From the NCBI GenBank assembly GCA_023014335.1, contig JAECYW010000011.1:868001-932000 (forward strand): 64,000 nucleotides of DNA, written 5' to 3'. The translations under genes and the position numbers were made by a program. This document shows, one piece after another, positions 13,179 through 25,263 of this stretch (the first letter of the stretch is position 1; each line of letters begins with the position of its first letter). The notes under the pieces were generated by a model, which saw only the letters and a program-made list of their open reading frames with translations, did not search any database and had not been told where the DNA came from. Origin of the DNA: Galerina marginata (Eukaryota; Basidiomycota; Agaricomycetes; Agaricales; Galerinaceae).

Positions 13179-16100
13179 ATGGCGCCACCTCCTCCACCCC
13201 CACCTCCGCCAATCTGCTTCCCATTCACAAGTTCAAAGCCCAAACGTCGTCTTTCCTGGTCTAGCGCCGAATCCCCACTCCGTCATCCGCATCCAGAGCA
13301 AAAAATTGTCAGGCACCCCTCATTCTCACCGACCTCTACTCTCACTTCGCATCCGGATAGCCTAACGTTCCATTCTGACTCCGAAAACTACGGCGAGCTA
13401 CCTTCCGTCTTGCCAGTGCTTCAAAAAGACGAAAAGGGCCGCCCCAAGCTCGGACGATCAAATACCATGACCGGAACGAAGAAGTCTACCGCTTCTTCAA
13501 AGTGGGGCTACGGCTGGGGCGTCGGAAGGAAGAATAAGGAAAAAGAGAGGGAGATGGAAGAAGCTGTGAATGAGAAATCCGCCTCCCAGGTCGATCTTCC
13601 GTTGTACCAGCCGGTCAGCCGAAGGGGTTCCAAGTCCACGCAAGCAAGTCGTTCCACTCAGAGGACTCAAGAAACCACCCGAACTCAAGAGACCCATCGA
13701 ACTCAGGCTAGTCAGAACAGCAAATTGTCAGGACAGTCCCAAGAAACGTATCGAAGCGGCGGCAGCAGGTCCACAGCTCCAAAACCCCGCCCTCCTTTGA
13801 TGGGTCACGCACTCCACCCCCAAGATTCTACGTCTACACTCGTCGGATCGGCCTTCGAACGTAAAATCAGCGATCCTGATGAGGTTCGGGTGAAGCCTGA
13901 CACCAGTGACCGCTTGGACGAGATGCGTCGTTTGATGCTGAAAGACAACTTGGACTACTAGTACCCTCATTTTCTTTTATTTCAGATTTCATATTTGCTT
14001 ACCCTGTTTCTCAGTGTTGTGCCAAGCGAAGATGCGCACGGGTCCGAATACGTTGCTGCCAGTGACAAACGTCGCGAATTCATTTCCGGGTGAGTAGAAC
14101 CTATTTTTGTGCTGTTGAGGCGCATCACTGATGTTCGTTTTTGCCAGCTTTTCGGGATCGGCTGGTCAGGCCATAGTCACAAGGAATTCAGCCTATCTGT
14201 TCACCGATTCCCGGTATTGGCTGCAAGCCCAGGACGAAATCGACCATAACTGGACGTTAATCAGGTGCGGTGCGCCTGGCGCTCCCCAAGATTGGATAGA
14301 ATGGCTTGAGGTTGGCATTTCTGTTGTTTTCGCTTCTTGTCGATCAACTGTACTGAACCATTTGCAGAGCCGCGTCAAGAATTCAAGGATTGGCGTTGAT
14401 GCTCGTATGATCTCCCATGAAAAGGCGACCCTCATCAACTCCAAAATCAATAGCAAAGATTCGAAGCTTATCTACCCCCCACAAAATTTGGTCGACCTGA
14501 TATGGGTAGAAAAACCGACCAAGTCTCTGGCAAAGATATACATTCAAAGTACAGAATTTGCGGGTACGTTTCCAGTCCCTAATTACTGTCAATTTGGCTC
14601 ATCTCTACCCCGTTCACAGGCAGAGACGCCACGTACAAGCTGGAGAAATTGAGAGATTGGATTAGACAGCAGGCTCCATCAATACCTTCTTATTCCAAGC
14701 AAGAGCCCACACCCGCACAGATGCACGTCGCGACATTGGTCACGTCTCTATCCTGCATTGGTATGTGTGCTCGCTTTGCTCTTTAACTTGCATTTTCCTC
14801 ACAACTTTATCAGCCTATACCCTCAACCTTAGAGGGTCGGATATTCCTTATAACCCGCTCTTCCATGCCTACCTCCTGGTCACTTTGGACAAAGCCTTTC
14901 TCTTTGTCGAACCTCAGAAAATGCATGAAGATGTGGCCCACTATCTCGATTCCATTGAAGTTCAACAAATGCCTTACACGGAATTGTGGCCTTTCCTGAG
15001 GCGCAGGGCCTGGGGTGAGGGCAAGGTAAGTTATCTAAACGACCCATTGGTGAAAGATTGATCTCATTATTTTCTGCAGGTTCTCATTGCACCTCAAACA
15101 TCATACGCCATTTCGTTAATGTTGACACACTTCCGTTACACTGTCGCACCTTCATACATCGAGCATATGATGTCCATAAAGAACGAAACCGAGATCGACG
15201 GGCTCAGGCGAGCCTATCTTCGGGACGGTGTGTCATTTGTACGTAACCTTCATTAATTCGCTCCTATTAGCACCTTAAGCTTTTCTTCGTTTCAATAGGT
15301 ACGATTCCTCGCATGGCTGGAGGCGAAGCTGGCCGACGGATATGAGATTACGGAATACGAGGCGGCATTCAGGTTACAGGAGTTCAGGCGCACCAACAAG
15401 CACTTCATGGGTTTAGCCTACGAGACCATCTCTGCCAGCGGGCCCAACGCAGCTCTGCCTCATTATGCTCCCAGGAAGGCCACCGCTGCCATGATCTCTC
15501 GAGATTCTCCGTACCTCAAGTAAGATTCTATCTAACTCCATCTCGAAGAGTCACAATCTAATACTGCTCTTTACAGCGACTCTGGTGCTCAATATTACGA
15601 TGGGACATGCGACACGACACGCACAGTGCACTTTGGTCGGCCGACTGCAGAGGTGTGCGAGGCCTATACACGTGTTTTGCAAGGACATGTGCGTGGCAGA
15701 TCTTCATTGTTTCCTTTCCTGTCTGTATAACTCACGTTATCCTTTTCATAGATCGCCATCGATAGCGCCATCTTCCCTGAAGGCACTTCTGGGCGTCAGC
15801 TGGACGTCCTTGCTCGCAAAGCTTTGTGGAAGGACGGTCTGAACTATATGGTGAGGCCAGACTCAGTTGAATATCCTTATCTTGCTTCTTCTTTTACTAA
15901 CTGCGGCGTTCTTGACAGCACGGCACGGGTCATGGATTTGGTGCATTTTTGAGTGTGCATGAAGGGCCACACAGCTTCGCAAGCAACGTCCCTCTCGTTC
16001 CGGGTCATGTTATCACCAACGAGCCAGGATTCTGTAAGTCACTTTCCCATGAATTATCATACAATATTGACGTCGAATGCCTTGTGTAGACCTTGACGGG

Positions 16101-16530
16101 AAATGGGGTATGCGTATAGAGTCCGCACTTGTGGTCAAGCGGGTCAAGGTGAGATAGTTTCCCCGTTTACCTCTTACGCGAGTCAGATACTGAACCACTC
16201 CTCAGACACGTGGCGAATTCAACGGAGACGTCTGGCTGGGCTTCGACCGCTTTACCTGTGTTCCCATTCAGACGAGGATGGTCAAGGAGAGCATGCTGAC
16301 GAAGGAAGAGAAGCAATGGCTGAAGGTTAGTATCAAGCTCCGATCCTCTGCCTTGCGTGGATCTCATTTTGTATTCTTTCTTATTTTAGGACCATAATCA
16401 ACGCTGCTATGAAAAACTCGCGCCATTCCTCAAAGACGACAAGCGGGCTTTGAAGTGGCTCAAGCGAGAAGCGGAGCGAGGCATAGGCCTTGCCCCTGCT
16501 GCTGCTGGCATATCCATCGAATGGGATTGA
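13179..16530 (+). CDS. Xaa-Pro aminopeptidase (aminopeptidase P, M24B) with long N-terminal extension
   Basis: This metallopeptidase removes N-terminal residues preceding proline. The catalytic part runs from [18 protein letters not shown] (13905-13960) to the stop at 16528-16530. The first exon splices at 13960/13961 to 14015, giving [19 protein letters not shown]. Downstream blocks include [62 protein letters not shown] (two metal Asp), [19 protein letters not shown] (metal His), NEPGF (metal Glu) and [10 protein letters not shown] (metal Glu), so the active site looks complete. Unusually, about 240 residues precede the catalytic part: a proline run ([11 protein letters not shown]), a basic [16 protein letters not shown] patch and RTQET-type repeats near 13650-13720. 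Related cytosolic enzymes usually start close to the catalytic part. The extension's role is unknown, and a downstream start such as the Met in LDEMRRLM cannot be excluded. Confidence 0.9.
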
Positions 16531-17149
16531 TCCCTCCAGCTCTATCTATCCGCCTCGATCCCTTGCGACACCCCCCCATCTCACGAACACTATATATACA
16601 TATATTTTTTTCGGGATTTCATTCTAATTTAACGACACCTCACTGGCTGCATGCGGATCTGCTATAGAGCATGCCCATGAGTCTCCTTGTATACGCTGCG
16701 ATGATTTGACGACGGATATGTTCGATTTTACGTGGATTTCTTGATTAGTGTACCCTTTATATTATTCCCTTCACCCCTTCGAAAACATGCGTCTTTCTTC
16801 ATCTCCTTTCTTTCTTCTGTTTTTACCGTCTGTCTAGATGATGGACCCCCTGGCAGATGTAGTAGTACGTATGTAGTATAAGACATCGAACTTGAAAATA
16901 AATGACGATTTTCTATTGGACCACGTTGACGATGTACGACAAATTGTTGACTTGTAATAGATGAGGGAAGCAAACCTGAAAGATCACTCACAATCATGAT
17001 TCGTTCGGGCTCCCTTTCGGCGTTTACTGGGTGTCAAGAGAAACCACAATTTGGTATTAAGACCATCCTACGAAAAGATGCACCGTAGCCCACAAGCTTC
17101 GAGGCCAAGATTGCTGAGAGCCTTGGAGCTTCATGACAGGACAGTTTTT
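16531..17149. other. 3' flank between convergent loci
   Basis: This AT-rich stretch holds the aminopeptidase 3' end, with alternating TA runs near 16595-16605, and then sequence leading into the decayed kinase locus. No gene was recognised. Confidence 0.5.
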
Positions 17150-18520
17150 AACTTGGAAAACATAATTCATCCATGATCAGTTCGTGGCTATGTTCATGGA
17201 GCCTCGGGCACGGTCGCGGCCAGGTCTTCGCACTCCAGCTGCAGCTGCGCAAGAATTTATGATCGTCAAGTGAATAAGCCAGAAAACAGTCAGGCAACCT
17301 CGTCTGCTGCAATTCGGTTCTCGGTACATAACAGACCACATTTCGTACGATTCGCTCGAATGGGTCGCGTTCTTGCGTGTCAAGGCGTGCGCGTACCCGG
17401 CATACCCCAATATTGAGTCGTATCGCCGATATCTGGTCCCAGCTTCGTCGAAATATCGCGATCTAACTTCCCATTTCGTCCACCGCTTTTCTGGAAAATT
17501 TCCCAGTCCTTTGACCGTGGACAGGATGACCTCAGTTTTGCCTTCGTAGGAAGAGCAGACGAGGAGAGTGGAGTTCAAGATCTTGTGGATGAGAACGCGA
17601 CCCAGATGTCCATCCCAGGGTCGATGACATCGTCAAATTTGACCCCCAGTGCAAAGTAGAACAAGGTATTCCGAGTCGGACCACCTTGGATGTGCCATCC
17701 AGAGGAAAACCTGTCCAAAACTCCGAGATTTTGACGCGTACGGTATCGCCGGAATTGTGGACAGAGCTTGGCGAGCTGCTTGTAGGGTAATGCACGACCT
17801 GGTAACGAGGTAGGTCACCGTAGGTGTATGCGATCGTCGAAATGTGACTGGTTGACCACCTCGGCGAATTATTGACTCGTAGGACGGTTTGAGGAATTGA
17901 TATTTGGATGTCCTCTTGAGACCAAGGGTCTACACCTGGGATTTGCAGGCGGATGTTGTTTAGGTGCAGATCTGTCGACCAAAAGACATAAGAGAAATTT
18001 TCGAAAACAAAGAAATTGAAAGAATTACCAACCAAACCTCCATGGATGACACCCTGGCGACGCAAATAGTCCATTCCGCGCGCCTGTTATATTGACATGG
18101 GTTTTACAAGGGGAATCGGTATTGTTATTTGAGGGTGTTCGTGGACGCCGGTTCAAGTAACCCGGACACAACGCATTGGTGAGTTCCGTTTGGACCTTCG
18201 ATTTAGAAGCCGTCAAACAATTCCAAGACAAATTCTCCTCCCGAATGCTTGTCCACATCTTGAGCCCGTTCAAGATGGCAAAGAGCATCAAGTTGCAAGT
18301 CTGAAAGGTGTAAGCAACGAGGATTTTGAGAACCACCCAACGTCCTGTAGTTAAATCTTTAACGAGCCAGACGGTGCCAAACGTGCCAAAACCCAGTTTG
18401 TCGACGATGTGGTACCGGTCTCGAAAGACATGGTCAATGTGGATGGTATGATACTCGCCTTCGCGATAAAAATCAGTGGCTACACGTCAGGCCGGTGTAC
18501 ATAGGGCCATGGATTCTTCA
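17150..18520 (-). pseudogene. SRPK-like protein kinase remnant
   Basis: Pieces of a serine/threonine kinase of the SRPK-like group expanded in basidiomycetes can be read in order on the minus strand. They are RYHIVDKLGFGTFGTVWLVK (glycine loop, near 18400), WVVLKIL (beta-3 lysine), DKHSGGEFVLELFDGF followed by IEGPNGTHQCVV, MDYLRRQGVIHG spliced to DLHLNNIRLQIPG (catalytic loop HGDLHLNN, intron about 17972-18028), and near the C-terminus SSYEGKTEVI, FPEKRWTKWEVRSRYFDEAG. An in-frame TAA separates DGF from IEGPNGT. The C-lobe pieces between about 17560 and 17820 lie in different frames that no obvious intron reconciles. The locus therefore looks degenerate. Sequencing errors or a missed intron could explain part of this, but not easily both problems. 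Confidence 0.65.
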
Positions 18521-18770
18521 TTGGAGTTAGGAAACGATAAACGCAAGGAGTCAAAAGTGAAATGATGAATGTTGGCAGATGTTTATTTGTACACTATTTT
18601 GAGTACCTAGCCTGTCTGAGTAGACGACGAGCCTCATCCTACTGGATGTAGCATAATATACAGCATTTGAGATTCTAAAATCAAAGTATGGATTACTATC
18701 CAACTCTATGCAAAAGATACACGAAAAAATGGGAGTACGAAAAGAGCAAAAAGAAGAAAGACATAGGCAA

Positions 18771-21231
18771 CTATCTTCTGTTCGTCTTTCCTGCTTTTCG
18801 TTTTCCAGAGAACAGATGTTTGGGCTGTAAAAAGATAAGGTCAGTTGTTGGAAGAGAGGTTGTGTAAAGAAGAAAAAACGGACCATTTTGACTCTGATTG
18901 CACGATCGCTCTCTCCGGCCTTGGCCAACATGTTGCGCGGACGTTGTCCAAGGTTTCTGAGCTTGTTGGCACGGTCGAATTGCTGAAGCCGATAGGTAGT
19001 CGTTAAGCTTGGGAACAAGTCAAAATACAAACATCTGAAAGCGTACCTCCTCGTTCCGCATACCGGCCGTTTGTCGATTCGATCTGGGCTCTCTCTTGTT
19101 GATAACGCCTCCGGAGTTCGTCTTGACCCGTTTCTTGGGTGCAGACTCGTCTTCATCCACGTCCATCCAGGAGTCCTCTCCTTGCTCAGATGCGCCTTCG
19201 CCGTCTTCCATATCCTCATCCGAGTCTTCCTCGGGCACGTCGCGCTTCCGCTTCGCTCCTTGCAGCTTGGCCAGCATCTCTGCACGCTCTTGGATGCGAC
19301 TGGGGTCCAGGCCGGCTTGGGTGAGTTCTGTCGTAAGTTCCGAGAGCGTACGCAGACCGACGGTCCTAGGAAGCCGAGATTGGTTCTTCTTTGACTTTTT
19401 GATACTTTGCGATTTGATTTTGTGAGTAAGGGCAACTTGAGCTTCGGCAGCTTCTCGTTCGTCGTCTGAATCAAACTACAAGAAGGTAAGCCAACAAAAC
19501 ATGAACTTGATATATTAGGGAACTCACGATGTCCGAGTCGCTCTCATAGAATCCTTCTGCTTGGAGCTTCTCTTCCTCTCGTTCGAGTGCCTCCAGTTTC
19601 TCGGCAATATCAGCATCAATGAAATCCGCGATGTTTTTGCCATCCATAATTTCGGGCATGGTGTCCATCTTCCATTCAGGATTCGTGAGAAGGTAATCCT
19701 CTGCAAAAAGCATCGTTCAGCAAAAAAGACAATATATAAATAAAGGCATACGTTTAAGGTTGATGTTGTAGACACCAGCGCCGCCTTCTTCAAGTTCAAT
19801 ATCGCGAGCCAATTTCTTGCGATTAGGATCCGCCTTATCATATTTCTTCTTGTCCTTAACGGCTTCTGGGATGAACGGCGCACGCACGACGTCATCTCGA
19901 GGCTTGGGTTGGGCGACGTGTATCCGGTTGATAACAGAGTTGATTTTGCTGCCTTTCATCTTGTTCTCGACACGATGGGCCAGTAGGGCATCGCAGGCCT
20001 TGTTTTTGAGATCCATCACACCTTCCTCGGAGTAGCAGGAGACTTGGACACATTGTACGTCTTCTTGGTCAATGATCTCCTGGACAAGGACACGAGAGTC
20101 TGGGTGGACGTCTTCTAAACGTTTGACGTCGATTTTGTTTATTACGAGGAGGGTAGGTTTCCCGGCAAAGAGGGGTTTGATGGAGTGGAAGAGTTTACAC
20201 TAAAATTATGGGTATTAAGTCACGGCTTGAATTTGAAGAAAAAAAAAATAGGGAAAACGCACTTGAGCTTCTACTGAGTAGCCACATTGCTCGCTAAGGT
20301 CCATGAAATATAATATACAGCTCTTTAGGTGAGCTAGGGCGGTGATGCTTTGCATTTCGATCGTGTTCATGTCCTCCAGAGGATGGTCCAGTATACCAGG
20401 GGTATCGATTACCTGCCATCGTAGGTACTTGTAGTCCAGATGACCAACGAAGAGGGATTTTGTGGTGAACGCATAAGGCTGGACGTCGACGTCCGCGCGG
20501 GTCACTTTGTTGATGAAAGATGACTTTCCGACGTTGGGGTAGCCGCAGATAAGAAGTGTGCGTGTGTTGGGATCGATGTTGGGAAGACGAGAGATGTGTT
20601 GTCTGACTTGCTCTAGGTATGCAAGTGGATCTTTTTGTCGTCGCATGATCGTGGCCATGCTGCATTAGATAAATTATAAGATCTGAATAATTCTAGGAGA
20701 TATACGACGTACCGACCGAGAGCAGCTTTCTTCAGCTGCTTACACCGGTAAAGACTGTCTCCAAACTTAAGCAACCGTACATAATCTTTTGCGACATGGT
20801 CAATCAAATGCCGGGCGGTGCGAAGCTGCCCAAGGGCGAGCTTGTAATGATTTTTGTCGTAAAGCACATTCATCAACGAAGATAAGAACGGGTGTAGGTC
20901 CTGAATGCCGAATTTCATCAGATAATTTATAGACTTCGCAATATAATTTTTTGAAACGAACGTCGAGCATGGGGAAATCAGTCAGGATAGCACCAAGTTT
21001 CTCGTCGAATGCATCCTGAGCGAATTTAACTTTTCGCATGTAAAAATTCCGTATCCGACTGATTTTGAAGTTCTTGTGAATAACCTAGACAGCCGATGAG
21101 TATTACTCAAAGATCATCGACGATGTAGGACTCACAGTCGGCGTTTTTCGCTGAGTTTTGGATAGGACGATGTCGAGGAAGTCCGCCGCCGTTGGGACGG
21201 GCGCGATGGCCTTGAGACCGCTCGTCGACAT
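18771..21231 (-). CDS. NOG1: Nucleolar GTP-binding protein 1 (NOG1)
   Basis: NOG1 is an essential nucleolar GTPase required for maturation of the 60S ribosomal subunit. The start at 21231-21229 reads [20 protein letters not shown]. The N-terminal helical bundle includes [19 protein letters not shown] and [20 protein letters not shown]. The GTPase domain shows G1 [16 protein letters not shown]3 [17 protein letters not shown]4 [13 protein letters not shown] and the G5 region VSCYSEEGV. The NOG1 C-terminal region follows ([39 protein letters not shown]), then an acidic stretch and basic nuclear targeting sequence (APKKRVKTN), ending [16 protein letters not shown] with TAG at 18773-18771. About ten short introns interrupt it. 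The length of roughly 650 residues matches fungal orthologues and no defect was seen. Confidence 0.95.
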
Positions 21232-22154
21232 TGCAAAAGATATGGATCGACAGAGAGTAAGATTTTAGAGATCGAGGAGGGTGTGTAGAGCGACGAGGAG
21301 GCGAGAAAAATAAATAAATTCCCACGGACCACGTGTTGACAAGCCAGAAATAAATCTTTTTTCCTTCTTTTTTCTTGCTTTTTGCTCGTCCGCCGTCCGA
21401 AATCAAGTGTTCGGCTCGCATACTGTCTGCGACGATTGGCGTTACCTTCTTCGGAGTGCTGAGCGCTGAGTGACGACAGGTGAAGTAGATCTATTGAGAG
21501 TGTCGTATCACTGACACAGCATCTATATACTAGACTTACGCAATTGCAATGCTTTTGAACGTCAAAAGAATTTCGAGCCATATCTGACTGAATGCGATGC
21601 ACAGCTTCAGTGGAATACAAATTCAACGTAAAACGATTCCAAGCTGCAGTTGGGCTACCTATATGAGCAACGTTTGCCTGTCTGGCAAGGCTCCTCCGCA
21701 GTCAAGGCCAATTTTGACCCATACGATGCCTAAGTTACAGTACTCAAAGGAGTGCCCAACCTTGTATCGCCGTCAATCACATTGAGCTACGTTATGATCG
21801 ATAGACCTCAAGAGGTAACCCTCCCATTTTCTTCGTCCAGTTCTCGGAATACCGGAATCTCGTTGGTTGCTTTCGGTACTCGACCGTATTGACATTCCGT
21901 GGAGTCCCTCCAGCGGTCTCCAATTGTCCGCACAAAAGGGCGTACTCGGGAGGAGCACAAGGTGAACATACCCCATGTCAAAAGCTTGATTAAACGCGGA
22001 AGGGGTTCCTAACCCGGCCACACACTGCCTTTCGGACAAAAATACATCGTCAGCCAAACGCTTGTATTTAACCTGGATACGCAACCGCGTTCCTGCCTCA
22101 TCCCCTTCGCCCCAAAGCACCTTCCACCTGGGGGATTCTCGCAAAAGCGTTCAA
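21232..22154. other. Divergent intergenic region, no supported gene
   Basis: This stretch lies between the start of NOG1 and the start of the DUF6535 gene, so both promoters should be here. ORFs are short and lack motifs. Confidence 0.5.
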
Positions 22155-24354
22155 ATGGCACAAACGATGCCTGTATGTAGTGTCTCTACTTTACATAGTA
22201 TCGCTTCTCATTCGTCAACTTTCTCCTTCCGCAGAATGACTTCCCTCCCTGGCGTTGCGGAGACGCATGGCGGTTTCCTGTTCCAAACCCCAAGCCAAAC
22301 AAGCATTGGGAGAAGTGTCACGACCTCGTACAAAAATACGACGACGACATGTTCAAAGCATGGAAGGGCGAGGTGGACAACCTCCTTATTTTCGTAAGTA
22401 TTAAACGCCCGGCTATTTTTTTCCGAGGCGTTTAAACTGATGACGTTTTCTGTCATAAGGCAGGGTTGTTCTCAGCAACGGTCACAGCGTTTACCATCGA
22501 CTCGTATAAGTGGCTGCAAGAGGCTTCAGATGACCAGGCTCTCCAGATCCTTGCTCGTTTGTCGTTACAACTTAGCCAAGGCCTCTCGAATGTATCCGCG
22601 CTACCTGTCCCTCCAAGTCCGTTTTCTGTATCTGGTTCCGCTGTCCGAATCAATATATTTTGGTTCCTGAGCTTGACGTTGAGCATGGCTACAGTATTGA
22701 TTGGGATTCTGTGCATGCAATGGCTCCGGGAATTCAAAAGAGACGCAGCGCGTTCTCACAAGGACGCTATTGCGATCCGGCAGATGCGTTATGAAGGGTT
22801 GGTGAAGTGGAAAGTTCCCTTAATTTTATCGCTCCTCCCTCTTTTATTGCAGCTTGCATTGGTTCTCTTTTTTGCAGGTGTCCTGGATTTATTGTGGTCC
22901 CTTCATCGGCTCGTTGCAATTGTTATTACCATTGCAGTAGGAATGGTGCTCCTCGTCCTCCTTGGGACCACAGTTCTTCCCGCTCTCCAGTCCCATTTTA
23001 CCCGTGATCCGTATCTCCAAGTAGGGCAGTGTCCGTACAAGTCACCGCAATCATGGGCATTCTACAGATTATCGCTTCATGTGGTTCAAGTTTACAGATA
23101 CGCTCTCCGACAGATCGCCAGACTTCTGTTTGCATTGCGCAAGCAGCCTCCGGCCGATATTGAGGAAGATGCACAAGAGCCCGTGTCCAAAGTCGGTTTA
23201 TCGCATTTCGGCAGGATGGTCGCAGTTCATCTCGATAAAAATTGGACCGATTACGATATCAGATGGCGGTGCATCAGAGATGCGACTTTTCTGGACCCAG
23301 ATACAGGCGAGCCGTCCGAACCTCAGGACGGAGACGATATTATTCACGGTCTCAAATGGATTGATCAAACATTTTCTGAGGACATAGATACCGTCTACTT
23401 CGTCTTTTATTGCCTTCTGGAATTGGGTACTCCTCAGGCCGCACAAATGGTCGGAGAACTCGATCCAGACGTCGCATACCTTCCTCAGCTCCTGATCCCG
23501 ACAGGCTCCCGACCTGCATTGTATGACGGATCTCCAATGCCAGATATCCAGACCCGCGAGCATATTTACATGGTATTTTTGTGGCTTCACAGACATATTC
23601 ATCCGAGTTTGCATGTGCCGTATTTGGAGTGCTCTATTCGGCTTATGAATACCACCTCTCAGTGCGTTCCACATCTCGCGCTGCGCCAGTCGGAGGAAGA
23701 CCTTCAAGGAGTCTCGCTTGGTATTTAGATTTCTATGCTAAAAATTTTGGCCTCTGATTCCGGTTTCGATTGATAGAAATTGTCGTCCAGTTGTTCAATA
23801 GTCTTAAGAGGGTGGTCGCCCACAAGTCTATAACCAAGCAGCATGGCTCCGATATCTGGGCGTTCCTTAGGGACATCTACCTCAGCTATCAGTATCCCAG
23901 TCCGGGCCCACATCATGACCTTCTCTCCCTAACATTCGATATCTTCGAACAGTTCCATCTTTGGCTTCGGCCATCGAATGTCCTTCCAGAAGAATATCGC
24001 CAAAGGGTAGAGACGTGCGCCGTCGGCCTCACCAGAGTTTTTGCGCTAATGGATGCCCAAGCTATCTCCGCGCTGCGTCAGATGGACTTCTTCACCAAGC
24101 TTGAACGCCTTGTTCGGGATTTGGATTCTTATAACATACATTGGCAGGACAGATCGGCTATCCTGAAGGGCTTGAACAAGCGCCGATGGCCTGACCTCAT
24201 GGAAAAGATTTTTCCGAGGGAGAGTACGGGGACAGTGCTTGAGGTCTCATCGACTCATTTCCCTTCCGACAGCTTTCCGGAGTCTGGAATTTCATCGTTC
24301 CAAAACGTCAAACGCCACGTCCAATCCGCCTCTGAGTGGGGACATAGATTCTGA
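22155..24354 (+). CDS. DUF6535 domain membrane protein
   Basis: This belongs to a large agaricomycete-specific family with no known function. The short first exon (MAQTMP, ATG at 22155) splices to NDFPPWRCGDAWRF. The family signature follows: KYDDDMFKAWKGEVDNLLIF, intron, AGLFSATVTAFTIDSYKWL. Four hydrophobic helices occur: two in the DUF6535 core (NIFWFLSLTLSMATVLIGIL with CMQWL, and KVPLILSLLPLLLQLALVLF) and two shortly after (FAGVLDLLWSLHRLVAIVIT, AVGMVLLVLLGTTVLP). A long soluble C-terminal region follows. The intron at about 23726-23775 joins GVSLG to the IVVQLFNSL exon in frame. The stop is TGA at 24352-24354. A second possible exon chain past 24354 was considered, but its frame does not join cleanly. 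Confidence 0.8.
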
Positions 24355-25248
24355 TAAGTACATCCTTAGTCTTATTGAGGCCAGCGTAAGAATCTCACTC
24401 TGATGTTTGGGACCTGAGTACTTACTATTTCTTATTTATTCAGGGACCGAACTTCAACTAAAATCATCGAATTTAGTAGTTGATGATCAGGAGGCCAACG
24501 TTTCTTTCCCGGTAAGTAGTTATGTCAGATCTAACCTGTGGGGAACCATCTATATTCTACTATATTCTATATTATCTCCGTCCGTTTCCCCAAGTTTCTT
24601 TCATTTCACCACGATTTGGTTGCATCATCTTCATTTAGAATTTGACTTTCTATGCTTCGAATGTTCTATTTTTTTGCAATCTTCATGTTATGGAACGGTA
24701 GCCCTCGAAAAATCTCCGAGCATTGCTATCACCTCTTACCAACTCAATAAGTTGCAACTTGAATTAGGCAACGCCACCCCATTATGTTTTTCCACATCCC
24801 CACACTTTGAAGGGCCACGCCCCTTCCCCGCATCACGAGAATCTGGTGTCAGCCCTCGTCGTCCGCTATTTTTTCTATCTCTTGAGATCTTCGACGTTCT
24901 AGATAGCCCCTTTCAATTATCTCCGCGCTCGGGCGTGGCTTGCGAACCGGGCCTCATACCCGGAGCGTCTAACCACAAAAGCACCTCATGTCCTCCATAA
25001 GTGTGATCGATCATATCGATCAATCACTTGAGCCTTGAGTATGCCGCACCATGCATCGATATACATAGCGGGCCTGACCGTCAAGGAAATGCTTCCCCAA
25101 CTTTCCTTATGTTCATGACGATCCAATCCGACGATTTCCTGTTACCCTGTTGACGGTACTCTATATCCTTAATTCTTATTGGGCCGAACCTGATCCCTTA
25201 TCGCCCTCTTTACAGACTAATTCGACTTTATAGCCTGTATCATCCAAG
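24355..25248. other. Intergenic stretch, no supported gene
   Basis: This follows the DUF6535 gene and precedes the F-box gene. One ORF of about 197 codons (24407-25000) has no motif and biased composition. It may be chance, or the relic of a longer DUF6535 3' end. Confidence 0.4.
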
Positions 25249-25263
25249 TTGCAGCCAAGTCTT

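Noticed and set aside
24407..25000. 197-codon plus-strand ORF after the DUF6535 gene
   Set aside because: It has no motif, lies mostly in low-complexity pyrimidine-rich sequence and has no in-frame splice link to the gene.
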